From Proteiniclasticum ruminis DSM 24773 (GTDB lineage: Bacteria; Bacillota; Clostridia; Clostridiales; Clostridiaceae), in assembly GCF_000701905.1 (NCBI RefSeq), contig NZ_JNKC01000001.1, forward strand, positions 310,001 through 374,000: a stretch of DNA of 64,000 bases, in the 5' to 3' direction. Of this stretch, positions 29,090 through 36,874 are shown piece after piece (the first letter of the stretch is position 1; every line of letters starts with the position of its first letter). Under the pieces are notes generated by a model that was not told where the DNA came from, searched no databases, and saw only the letters and a list, made by a program, of their open reading frames with translations. Position numbers and translations under genes: made by a program.

Positions 29090-30145
29090 TTAATAAATCA
29101 GCAGACTTTCCACTTCACTCTTTTGAGTTCCATATCTTACTGCTTCTATAATATTAGTTATATTTGAAATTTCTAATTCCATTAATATCACATAAACGGT
29201 ATATATTACCGGAGAATCTATAGAGAATCTCATATATCGTTTTGCCAAGTGATACTTGATTTGGTCAGAATAGTACTCTATGTATGTGTATTCTTTATCA
29301 TCTACATACATTTTATACTTAGAAGATTCTAAAACTCTCAACACACTTTCCGCATCGGGTTGCGCGATGAGATGTTTGATGAATGTATCACTCATTCTGG
29401 ACTTCATATGAACCATTGTCTTTTCGATATACTCATTGGAAACCTTGAAGAATTTCTTCATTCGATATATTTTGACAATGTTCATCAGTTCAATCTGAGT
29501 TTTATAAATATCCATCAGTTCTTTTTTCACTCTTCCACTGAAGTTCTTCTCAATGACTCGAAACACATTCTGATAGTATGCACTGAAGAGCTCTTGCTCT
29601 ATTGCAGGTAAGTCCAGCTTCTCTTCTTTCTTGTCCATATACTTTTTCAGTACGGCGCGATATGAAGTACCCTGCAATATATCAAGAATATCCTCTAATG
29701 AAGACGTCTCAGATATCTTATCTATATCATATGAAAAATAATCTGAAAGAGCCAATGGGATCTCCGAAATAAGTGTACTGTACTGTATATCCTCATGTTC
29801 TTCATCCTGAATGATGGCTCGAAGGATCAAAAGGATGACTTCAATCTCTCGTTTCACGATATTCAATCTATAAAACTCATGATTTGTCAACATAGAGAAT
29901 TTGAGAAGTCTTTCGATCTTTTCATACATGTTTTGTCTTATCAGCTGTTCCAGCTGTCCTCGATGGATACGATTCTCATAGATATCTCGCATCGTAGAAC
30001 CATAATCTGTCTCATTCTTGAGGTATCCCGCTATTTCAGGCACTGTACTTTTTCTGAGGAGTTCATCATAATCTTCTTTCTTCAGTCTAAGCCCGTACAT
30101 TGATTTTGCTTTGGCGGCAAGAGCAGGACTATTCACAATCCCCAT
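29090..30145 (-). CDS. atpC: V-type ATP synthase subunit C
   Basis: Subunit C/d, the socket joining the rotor stalk to the c-ring. 351 residues, all helical, with three repeated helical modules. It opens NSPALAAKAKSMYGLRLKKEDYDELL and has the typical LRRI-like INIVKIYRMKKFF segment near residue 215. In many Clostridia this gene lies between subunits E and F; here it precedes subunit I. Confidence 0.9.
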   Translation of the reverse strand: MGIVNSPALAAKAKSMYGLRLKKEDYDELLRKSTVPEIAGYLKNETDYGSTMRDIYENRIHRGQLEQLIRQNMYEKIERLLKFSMLTNHEFYRLNIVKREIEVILLILRAIIQDEEHEDIQYSTLISEIPLALSDYFSYDIDKISETSSLEDILDILQGTSYRAVLKKYMDKKEEKLDLPAIEQELFSAYYQNVFRVIEKNFSGRVKKELMDIYKTQIELMNIVKIYRMKKFFKVSNEYIEKTMVHMKSRMSDTFIKHLIAQPDAESVLRVLESSKYKMYVDDKEYTYIEYYSDQIKYHLAKRYMRFSIDSPVIYTVYVILMELEISNITNIIEAVRYGTQKSEVESLLIY

Positions 30146-30170
30146 AGTTTTTCTCCTTCCTCCTCATCAG

Positions 30171-30482
30171 CTAGCTGTCAATACAGTTCTCAAATATCTC
30201 CTTCAGCCATCGCTCCCGGTTATATTTATACTGATTCCTAAGTTTCTCTAAAGATTTTTCGTACTTCACCGATGTCTGTATCACTTTATCATCATACTCA
30301 GCTTGCAATTTTCCCTTCAGTTCCGTCAAGTGCTGCTCAATATCCCTTTTATATTTTGTCTCAATTAAAGGTCTTTGGCTGGCAACATAAGCAGGAACTT
30401 TGTCCAACTCTTCTTTGATTTGCTCAAGTTCAGTTCTTGCTGCTTTATCCAGTTCTATAATATCCTTAATGAGTTTCTTCAT
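30171..30482 (-). CDS. V-type ATP synthase subunit G/H-like peripheral stalk protein
   Basis: 103-residue charged coiled coil (KKLIKDIIELDKAARTELEQ...), the right size and position for the peripheral stalk partner of subunit E (subunit G, also called H or NtpF). The start ATG 30480-30482 is taken because GGAAGGAGG lies seven bases upstream; an earlier in-frame start at 30521 would include that site. First gene of the ATPase operon. Assigned by position and shape as well as sequence, so moderate confidence. Confidence 0.75.
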   Translation of the reverse strand: MKKLIKDIIELDKAARTELEQIKEELDKVPAYVASQRPLIETKYKRDIEQHLTELKGKLQAEYDDKVIQTSVKYEKSLEKLRNQYKYNRERWLKEIFENCIDS

Positions 30483-30777
30483 GTTTATCCTCCTTCCCAA
30501 CACTAGTCTGATAATTAACAAATTATCTTTTCTCCTGTTCTACGCAATGGTTTCAAACAAAAGTCTAACTAATACAATGTGCCACAATTTATTTTGAAAG
30601 TCAATTTTCACAAAAATCATATTTATTTTTTTTATTACAGTTTATAAAAAGAAAACGTTTAGCAAAAGCATCTTTTTCACAAACTTCTCGTTTTTTTTTA
30701 TGTTGTAACTCACAACTGTTAAATATCAAATATATTTACCGCTTTTTCAGTACATAACGATCTGAAATACTCAATGA
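30483..30777. promoter_or_regulatory. Leader region of the V-type ATPase operon, promoter not resolved
   Basis: Nearly 300 AT-rich bases before the ATPase operon. A TTGACT occurs on the minus strand near 30600, but no -10 box lies 16-18 bases from it. I see no clear terminator for the DUF4236 gene. The operon promoter must lie here or come from read-through. Confidence 0.4.
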
Positions 30778-31845
30778 TCAGTTCAGGCGTTGAACTTCTT
30801 TAAATCCTTTTGTTTTCAGGAAATCCACTTCATGTCTGAACTCTGTAAGAGTATCGAAGGGTTGACTTTGCTCAAAGTTGATTTTATTGAATGTTTCCTT
30901 ATCCAAAAGGACAGACAAGATGAGTACTTCCGACTGAAGCCCTGAAACACCGTTCATCTTCTTTTCATGCACATGCAGACGTATTTCAGTCGGTGAAACC
31001 AGATTAAACACATTTCTTCCGGTACGTAGTGTAAGAGCAGCTGTGAATTGGCTGATGATGTTATAATAATCCGTTTTTGAGTATTCTCTTATAGAGAGTT
31101 TTCCTGTTGGCGTTAATGTAATGTATTCCTTTGGCACCACTGACTCTGGATTGATGGTGATCTCAATATTCAAACATCCTCCTGAATCCAGAGAGCAGTC
31201 AAACCCTTCAACAAACTCCATGTCTTTTTCCAGCCCAATATTTTTCAGAACTTCCACAGGGGAAGCCTCTTTCATTTTCAACAGGTCTCCGGATATTTTC
31301 TTATTTCTCTCCCATTTTGAAAGAAGTTCCTCGTCTGCAGCCTTTGCCTGATTCAGCATTTCTTCTGAATCGTCCCTGTATTGTTTTCCAGAAAAAATCC
31401 TCTTGAAAAATCCTGGCTTGTTCTCTTCGATGACCTCTCTGGCAGCTCTTGCATGAGGCCCATCTTCTCCTGATTTATAGGGTATATCCCCCTCTAAAAT
31501 ACTCCCTGTTGCGATATCTTCCGGATAATCCGCCTCATGATGCAATGTGACAAGATATTCCAGATCTTCGTTGAATTGCCTCACTTCCTCTTCAAACGAG
31601 ATATTTCGTGAAGTGGAATGCACTGGTTTATTCCCTCCCACAGTGTTTATCAGCTTCTTTGCATTCAGCGTTTTACTGTAGGATAGCCCTGTACCGGGAA
31701 TGCCAATGGTTGTTCTGGCTTGACCCTTGGTATTGATACTCTGCCTGAATCCTTTTCTCCCAGCAGAAAGACTCACTCCTGACTTTCCGACATTCAAACT
31801 GAAATATTTCCCTAAGCGTATTCTCTTTCTAAAATTAAATCCCAT
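30778..31845 (-). CDS. DUF4236 domain protein
   Basis: 355 residues from the ATG at 31843-31845 (GAGGTGG upstream). The N-terminal 60 residues are the DUF4236 domain: FNFRKRIRLGKYFSLNVGKS, GVSLSAGRKG, TTIGIPGTGLSYSKT. The rest has no family I recognise; it contains acidic helical segments and a C-terminal beta-rich region (about 220-350). DUF4236 proteins are common, often next to phage or stress genes, with no known function. It seems monocistronic, after the terminator of the RNase H-like gene. Confidence 0.8.
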   Translation of the reverse strand: MGFNFRKRIRLGKYFSLNVGKSGVSLSAGRKGFRQSINTKGQARTTIGIPGTGLSYSKTLNAKKLINTVGGNKPVHSTSRNISFEEEVRQFNEDLEYLVTLHHEADYPEDIATGSILEGDIPYKSGEDGPHARAAREVIEENKPGFFKRIFSGKQYRDDSEEMLNQAKAADEELLSKWERNKKISGDLLKMKEASPVEVLKNIGLEKDMEFVEGFDCSLDSGGCLNIEITINPESVVPKEYITLTPTGKLSIREYSKTDYYNIISQFTAALTLRTGRNVFNLVSPTEIRLHVHEKKMNGVSGLQSEVLILSVLLDKETFNKINFEQSQPFDTLTEFRHEVDFLKTKGFKEVQRLN

Positions 31846-31911
31846 ATTCCACCTCACACTAGTTCCATGACGCTTTTATATAACCCGCAGGATGTATCGC
31901 TCTACAGTGTC

Positions 31912-31950
31912 CAAAAAAACCATGAAAATCCTGTTTGGATTTAATCATGG
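31912..31950 (-). terminator. Intrinsic terminator after the RNase H-like gene
   Basis: Minus-strand CCATGA-tt-AAATCC, loop, GGATTTTCATGG, then TTTTTTT: an 11-12 pair stem with a two-base bulge, 30 bases after the stop. Confidence 0.8.
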
Positions 31951-31978
31951 CTTTCATTACTCTTACATTCATCATCTG

Positions 31979-32764
31979 TTAAGATGAATATCCTAATTCT
32001 TCTTTTTGTCCTTTAAATGGATGATTGCTCTCTTCCTGTTCTATCTGTTCTTCAAGAAGAGCTTTTAATGCAAGTTTCTCCATTTTCTCTTTTTGCAGCT
32101 TTTCTTCAAGAATCAGTACATCCTCCATGGTCACACTTTCCCAGCAATTCATGATGTTAAAAAGATTCACAACATCTTCTTCATTATACTTTAGAATCTT
32201 TTCCACTTTCTCTAGGGGCATGCGATCAAAATATCCCTGGTCTTTGATGATTTTCGAGAATGTTTTAGCAAGAGTCATACCTGAGATCAGCTCTCCACCA
32301 CGATCAATCTGATGCAGTTTTTCAAGATTCTTCAATCCAATATTCTTCTGGAATTTCTGCTCATATTCCTTCTGAAGGTCAATCAGTACGAACTCCTCTT
32401 CAAAGCTGTATGAAATATCATATTTCTGATATAAATGGTTGATTACTAAAAAGTCATTATTTCCGGAAAAAGTCACCAAATACTGTTTTCCATTATTTTT
32501 CTGATTGATAAAATACTCTTTTGTCATTTCCAGGATAGCTCTGGCATCCTTTTTGTTCTCAATCATATACTGGGTGGTTATGACAGCTTTTTCTGCTTCC
32601 TCATAAACCGCAGCACCAAATACACCAATGGCAATGGGCTCCTTGTATAAATAATGTTCAAGATCAAAAAAGATAGCGTTTCTGATAATTTCTTTACCAT
32701 GAAATTTCAACGTCTGTTCACTGCCTTGCACTACCACTGGAATGACTTCTTGCTGTTTCAGCAA
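31979..32764 (-). CDS. RNase H-like 3'-5' exonuclease domain protein (YprB type)
   Basis: 261 residues with the DEDDy exonuclease-like ribonuclease H fold of the YprB family. Visible acidic residues: DLE near residues 34-36 (IFFDLEHYLY), ND near 106 (GNNDFLVINHLY), and the late YNEEDVVNLFNIM motif (YX3D). IGLKNLEK and GGELISGM are also family-like. It probably cleaves nucleic acid 3' ends; the substrate is unknown. The start is TTG (32762-32764) after GAGGGA. Downstream of two HAD phosphatase genes and likely in one operon with them. Confidence 0.82.
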   Translation of the reverse strand: MLKQQEVIPVVVQGSEQTLKFHGKEIIRNAIFFDLEHYLYKEPIAIGVFGAAVYEEAEKAVITTQYMIENKKDARAILEMTKEYFINQKNNGKQYLVTFSGNNDFLVINHLYQKYDISYSFEEEFVLIDLQKEYEQKFQKNIGLKNLEKLHQIDRGGELISGMTLAKTFSKIIKDQGYFDRMPLEKVEKILKYNEEDVVNLFNIMNCWESVTMEDVLILEEKLQKEKMEKLALKALLEEQIEQEESNHPFKGQKEELGYSS

Positions 32765-32781
32765 TGTGCATCCCTCATTTC

Positions 32782-33507
32782 TTAATCTACTGCAAGCTCC
32801 TCAATCTTTACCCGATAAATCAGGTCTTTTCTTTCCACTGCGACTTCCGCCTTATGTTTCACCTCTGGATCGCTCAAGACAAGATTCACAAGCTCCTTCG
32901 TAGGATTAACGAGAACTGGGTGTCCTACCAGTTGAAACATGGAGAAATCCCCAGCTGTATCCCCATAGGCATAGGAGGCATCAAGGTCAATATCATACTT
33001 TTCCTTGAACTCATAAATCGCCTTCTGCTTTGATTTGCTGTCCCACATGGGAATTACTTCCCCTGTATACCGCTCTTTATCATCCACAGGATAGATGGAG
33101 CCTCTGTAATCATCAAAATCATGAAGCTTTGCCATTTCTTTTACGAGTTCAATGGGACTTCCTGAGATTGTCAGGACTTTATGGCCCTGATTTTTATGCC
33201 ATTTGATGCGGTTTCTGGTGAAGAGATAGTTTCTAAGCCCCATGTCCCGTACGACATTATGGATAATATGCTCAATAAAACTCCGGTGGTATCCTTTGAT
33301 TGCATCAGTATAAATCGTCGCCATACGTAGAAGATAATCATCATAAGAACCTACTCTACGGTCATACTGGTCGTAATAAGGCTTGACCTCTTTGTACCAC
33401 TCTTCTTCCCGGATAATCTCACTTCGGATCATTCTTTTGAATAGCTCTTTCATAAATACTTCTCGATATAAGGTTCCGTCAATATCAAAAAATGCTGCTG
33501 TTTGCAT
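32782..33507 (-). CDS. HAD-IB family hydrolase (SerB-like)
   Basis: 241 residues. HAD motif I is FFDIDGTLYRE (nucleophile Asp and acid/base Asp), motif II is LTISGSP, and motif III/IV is YAYGDTAGDFSMFQLVG. The cap is of the C1B type seen in phosphoserine phosphatase-like enzymes. I prefer the ATG at 33505-33507; the ATG at 33519 directly abuts AAAGG, leaving no spacer. Substrate unknown; probably a phosphomonoester. It follows the beta-phosphoglucomutase-like gene by about 28 bases. Confidence 0.85.
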   Translation of the reverse strand: MQTAAFFDIDGTLYREVFMKELFKRMIRSEIIREEEWYKEVKPYYDQYDRRVGSYDDYLLRMATIYTDAIKGYHRSFIEHIIHNVVRDMGLRNYLFTRNRIKWHKNQGHKVLTISGSPIELVKEMAKLHDFDDYRGSIYPVDDKERYTGEVIPMWDSKSKQKAIYEFKEKYDIDLDASYAYGDTAGDFSMFQLVGHPVLVNPTKELVNLVLSDPEVKHKAEVAVERKDLIYRVKIEELAVD

Positions 33508-33534
33508 ATCATTGACCATCCTTTCACTTAAAGA

Positions 33535-34176
33535 TTAGAATCTCAGTATTGCTTCTGTCAGGCCTTCCAGAGAGCTGACCCACTTATCCGCTTCAAGAAT
33601 CGGCCTCTCACTCACAGCCACAACCCACATCCCAGCTCGTTTCCCTGACAACACCCCTGCTTTGGAATCTTCAAATACTGCACACTCTGCTGGCGACACT
33701 TTAAGTTCTCCTGCAGTTTCCAAGTAAACTTCAGGGTCTGGTTTTGGTGATCTAACCCGGTGTCCGTCAATGACCACATCAAAGTATTTCTTCAGACCTG
33801 TGAGTTCCAGAATAATGGATGTATTGTCACTGGTTGAGGCAATTGCAGTAGTAATGCCATTGAACTTCAGAAGCTCCAGAAACTCTTCCACTCCAGGAAG
33901 AATATCAGAATCATCAATATCTGTCACATGTTCCAGATAAAGATTGTTCTTCTTGCGGAGTATCCGCATTTTCTCCACTTCACTCATCTCGACGTTTTTC
34001 ATTTTCAGCAGTATTTCCAGGGCTCTGAATCTGGCCACCCCTTTTATCTGCTCATTATCTTCTGCTGTAAAGTCTTCCCCTAAATCCTGCAGTACTTTTT
34101 TCCATGCAAGATAATGGAATCTGTCCGTGTCGACCAAAACTCCATCCAGGTCAAAAACGACAGCCTTGATCCCCAT
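33535..34176 (-). CDS. Beta-phosphoglucomutase-like HAD hydrolase
   Basis: 213 residues from the ATG at 34174-34176 with GGAGGT upstream. Motif I VVFDLDGVLVDTDRFHYLAW is that of beta-phosphoglucomutase, including DXDG and the HXXAW stretch. IASTSDNT is motif II, and AVFEDSKAGV is motif IV. It would interconvert beta-glucose 1-phosphate and glucose 6-phosphate, or act as a general sugar phosphatase. A debranching enzyme lies 2.7 kb away but is not in the same transcript. First gene of a minus-strand trio. Confidence 0.82.
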   Translation of the reverse strand: MGIKAVVFDLDGVLVDTDRFHYLAWKKVLQDLGEDFTAEDNEQIKGVARFRALEILLKMKNVEMSEVEKMRILRKKNNLYLEHVTDIDDSDILPGVEEFLELLKFNGITTAIASTSDNTSIILELTGLKKYFDVVIDGHRVRSPKPDPEVYLETAGELKVSPAECAVFEDSKAGVLSGKRAGMWVVAVSERPILEADKWVSSLEGLTEAILRF

Positions 34177-34347
34177 AATGTACCTCCATAAATAGTAGAA
34201 TTCCGCAAACAAAATCACCGTTTTGTATAACTTTAATCATACCACAATCTTTTATGAATTACACTATAGGGATGATTTGTCAACACTATTTCACTCTTGA
34301 CTTGTTCTTCATGAAAGGAAATATGTAACCCCGCAACACAAGACCGC

Positions 34348-34361
34348 TTTTATGATAAAAT
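34348..34361 (+). promoter_or_regulatory. Extended -10 promoter of the kinase-nuclease/hpt cassette
   Basis: TTATGATAAAAT contains TG-n-TAAAAT (TAAAAT 34356-34361), an extended -10, predicting a start near 34368 and a 25-base leader. No strong -35 is seen at 17 bases. Confidence 0.5.
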
Positions 34362-34392
34362 GAAGTTACAGAATGAACAGGAGGAATTTTTC

Positions 34393-35307
34393 ATGAAAAG
34401 TCTTTTGACCTTCTCTAGAGAAGCCGGCAGTATGGGAGATCAAATTGCAAAAGAACTGGCTCATGATCTTGATATTTCCTATTTCAACCGGGAGTACGCT
34501 CTGAAAAACTGGCTGCCTGAAATTGCTACAAAACATGAACTCCATATGCTGGAAGAAAGCCCTGGTTATTTTTTGAAAGCCTCTTCTTCTGGCACTACCT
34601 TTCAGGAGTTTGTGGAGAGTAAACTTAAATCTGCAGTTTCTGAAGCTCCTGCTGTTGTCAGTGGACTTGGTGCTCAGATTATTTTTCGCAGGCACACCTC
34701 AGTAGGACATATAAAAATCCATGGAAGTGTAGAGAAAAGAACCCATCGGCTCATGATGGAGAATAATCTTGCGGAAGAGGATGCAAAGAGAATTCTGGAG
34801 CTTACGGACAGAAGACATAAAAAATATATCCATCTACTCTATCATGAGGACTGGTCCAATTCTCTTCTTTATGATCTGATACTAAATACAGACAGCATTA
34901 CATTGAATGAGGCTCTGTCCCTCTTGAAGAATTACTATCATTTGGATCAGTCTGCTCCTGAAGTATCAAAAAATGGTGCAGTGATATTCAAGAACTCTTC
35001 AGAGGAAGAATTTGCCAAGGTTTTGGATCTATATGATTTCGAATGGGATTACGAGCCACGAACCTTTCCCCTGGAATGGGATCTTGAAGGCAATATCACG
35101 AAAGCCTTTTCTCCTGACTTTTACCTGCCAAAATTTGATACCTATATCGAACTCACCGTCATGAACCAGAAGTATACCCAGGATAAAAAGAAAAAGCTGA
35201 GTCTTATGAAAAAGCTTTATCCTAAAATCAATGTCAGCATTGTCTATAAAAATGAATTCCATAATCTTTTAGAAAGATTTGGCAAATGGGAGATAGCAGA
35301 TGAGTAG
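34393..35307 (+). CDS. Cytidylate-kinase-like domain fused to PD-(D/E)XK nuclease-like domain
   Basis: 304 residues. Residues about 1-195 belong to the cytidylate kinase-like family: LLTFSREAGSMGDQIAKELA is its modified P-loop (family form S-R-E-Y-G-S-G-G), and VVSGLGAQIIFRR and RTHRLM follow. Residues about 215-300 form a small nuclease-like fold: FEWDYEPRTFPLEWD, then FSPDFYLPKFDTYIELTVM, where Asp242 and Glu253 fit the PD-X10-E-X-X pattern; the Lys of EXK is Thr, with lysines just downstream. The ATG at 34393 has GGAGG eight bases before it. Its last eight bases overlap hpt. Role unknown; a tie to nucleotide metabolism is inferred from the coupling. Confidence 0.75.
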   Translation: MKSLLTFSREAGSMGDQIAKELAHDLDISYFNREYALKNWLPEIATKHELHMLEESPGYFLKASSSGTTFQEFVESKLKSAVSEAPAVVSGLGAQIIFRRHTSVGHIKIHGSVEKRTHRLMMENNLAEEDAKRILELTDRRHKKYIHLLYHEDWSNSLLYDLILNTDSITLNEALSLLKNYYHLDQSAPEVSKNGAVIFKNSSEEEFAKVLDLYDFEWDYEPRTFPLEWDLEGNITKAFSPDFYLPKFDTYIELTVMNQKYTQDKKKKLSLMKKLYPKINVSIVYKNEFHNLLERFGKWEIADE

Positions 35308-35821
35308 TTTAGGAAAAATCCTCTATACAGAGGATGAGATTGCAAAGAGAATCAAAGAGATGTCATCGATCATTCTTGAAGCGTATCCACCTGATGAAGA
35401 CCTGGTTATATTGGCCATATTAAAAGGCTCCGTCTACTTTTTAACTGATTTTACAAGAGCACTCAAAAGGCCTGTTCTCATTGATTTTTTATCCATCGGT
35501 GTGAAAAGAGATACAGAAAGAAATAGAATCATCACCTACATAAAAGATCTTTCCATTCCCATAAAAGGAAAACACGTGCTGCTCCTGGAGGATGTCATTG
35601 GTACCGGTCTGACCCTTGGAACCATCTTGCAGCATATTGAATCTTTTTCTCCAAAAAGCCTGAAGGTGCTCACTTTGCTTGATAACCCGAAAAAGCGCCT
35701 GTTGAATGTAACGGTTCACTACAGCCTCTTTACTATGCCAGATACATTCGTGGTAGGCTATGGACTGGATTATCAGGAGAAGTACCGAAACCTCCCTGAT
35801 ATCTATGAGGTGAACTACTGA
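35300..35821 (+). CDS. hpt: Hypoxanthine phosphoribosyltransferase
   Basis: Purine salvage enzyme that joins hypoxanthine or guanine to PRPP. 173 residues. PRPP-binding motif LLLEDVIGTGLTLGTI near residues 95-110; ILKGSVYFLTDFTRAL is the N-terminal conserved segment; FVVGYGLDYQEKYRNLPDI is the C-terminal purine-binding segment. The ATG lies inside the last codons of the upstream gene (ATGAGTAG), so translation is coupled. Its stop codon is immediately followed by the right end of an IS605-type remnant, and no native terminator is visible. Confidence 0.96.
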   Translation: MSSLGKILYTEDEIAKRIKEMSSIILEAYPPDEDLVILAILKGSVYFLTDFTRALKRPVLIDFLSIGVKRDTERNRIITYIKDLSIPIKGKHVLLLEDVIGTGLTLGTILQHIESFSPKSLKVLTLLDNPKKRLLNVTVHYSLFTMPDTFVVGYGLDYQEKYRNLPDIYEVNY

Positions 35822-35924
35822 CCACTTCAAAAGGATTGAATTCATCTTGAAGTGGGAGCTTCCGGGTCAAGATCTCTCCGAGATAAGCATCTCCTAGCTC
35901 AACAGGTAGTCCCCCCCTGAGAAG
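35822..35924 (-). mobile_element. IS200/IS605-type right end with likely omega-RNA scaffold remnant
   Basis: Directly after the hpt stop: CCACTTCAA (35822-35830) and TTGAAGTGG (35847-35855) form a 9-base perfect hairpin around an inner TGAATTCA. Between this and the tnpB stop are about 70 structured bases. In IS605/IS1341 elements this segment holds the subterminal hairpin and the 3' end of the tnpB-associated guide RNA. Guide sequence would be read from flanking DNA, here the end of hpt. Identification follows from the tnpB remnant next to it. Confidence 0.65.
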
Positions 35925-36345
35925 CTATAATAACCTATTTTCTTTCAATAGGTTCTTAGCTGCGTTGTTATAGTCTCGGTCCTGTGTAGCGTGACCATTG
36001 GACAAGTCCATTCTCTGACGGCGAGGTTTTTCACCTCGCTGTTTTTATATCCACAAACATGACAAAGCTGGATCAATGCAAAGAAACCGTCTGCCTTATG
36101 GTCGTTCTTCCGTACCATGCTGCCTAATAGCAAAGCATGCTCACGAAAGTGGACCAGGATGCGTCGGAGATGGCTTTTGACAGTTTATGGTTCTTCAGCA
36201 TGTTTTCACCTCTCAAGGTTTCAATATGGATGACTTTAGTTTTCGTCTATCAATTTCTCTGAGAAACTCATGCTCTTTCTTGTATCGAGCGGGCGTATTT
36301 TAAGCCTTTGACCTGATTCTTCATAGTGCTTTATTTTGACATGGG
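35925..36345 (-). pseudogene. Decayed tnpB (IS200/IS605 family RNA-guided nuclease), frameshifted and deleted
   Basis: Minus-strand fragments of one TnpB in different frames. 36294-36334: KHYEESGQRLK; 36249-36295: TPARYKKEHEFLREID (N-terminal region). 36124-36234: VIHIETLRGENM and LSKAISDASWSTFVSMLCY, then an in-frame TAG. About 36000-36064: zinc finger CHVCGYKNSEVKNLAVREW then TCP. 35925-35998: NGHATQDRDYNNAAKNLL to the stop, with the RuvC III motif DRDYNNAA. Frameshifts separate the blocks, the second zinc CXXC is broken, and the central RuvC I/II part is missing between 36249 and 36234. Clearly non-functional as protein. No tnpA is present. Confidence 0.88.
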
Positions 36346-36357
36346 GTATGACAAAAT

Positions 36358-36394
36358 AAAAAGAGAACTCCCAGTTGAAAGGAGTTCTCTTTTT
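36358..36394. terminator. Perfect 14-bp hairpin with T-runs, bidirectional terminator-like
   Basis: AAAAAGAGAACTCC, nine-base loop, GGAGTTCTCTTTTT. T-rich on both exits. It sits at the upstream edge of the tnpB remnant; it may terminate read-through from hpt or from the debranching gene on the other strand, or be an IS-derived structure. Confidence 0.65.
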
Positions 36395-36874
36395 ATTGCA
36401 ATGGAAAAGCTCCAACGAACCTTTCTCAACGTTCATCTTTCTTTCCACCATTTTCTTTGTTTCCTAAAAGTGGTTCCTGCTTAATGACTTCATCTGCTAA
36501 GGTACTTGTTACTTAAATCTACAAATGGTCTTTTTCATCTCTGCATGCAATTCACTTAGATTTTTTGGTTCTATGTGTATTTGGCTTCAATGTATTGGAC
36601 TAATGGTAAGTCTATGGTCTCTTTCTCTTTTCAGGTATAGCAGATTAACAATCTACGGTGATTAAGCGGATTCTTTTATTCTGTTTCTAAAGATGGGTTC
36701 CATTGGATGTCTGTTTTAGGTATTCCTTGGAGCTCATCTTTATATTAACAGAATTTACTGAATAAATAAAATGCCACCATCATCAAAGAGGTCCTTTGTT
36801 CTTGCTCAAGCTCTTTCTATCTTAATCGCACCTCTATTTACGCATTCTTAATTGTTTTTATGAATTATTATACA
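36395..36874. other. Gene-free region, possible further IS remnant
   Basis: About 480 bases without a usable frame. On the minus strand a stretch near 36830 (RGAIKI then ELEQEQR in a neighbouring frame) and one near 36590-36620 (TIDLPLVQYIEAKY) loosely resemble TnpB N-terminal text, but stops and shifts interrupt them. I regard this as probable but unproven IS debris. Confidence 0.35.

Noticed and set aside
30590-30625. TTGACT as -35 of the V-type ATPase promoter
   Set aside because: No -10 hexamer at 16-18 bases; not reported as a promoter.
36236-36451. 71-codon minus-strand frame reading through the 36358-36394 hairpin
   Set aside because: It runs through a terminator-like hairpin and joins unrelated frames of the tnpB fossil; not a gene.
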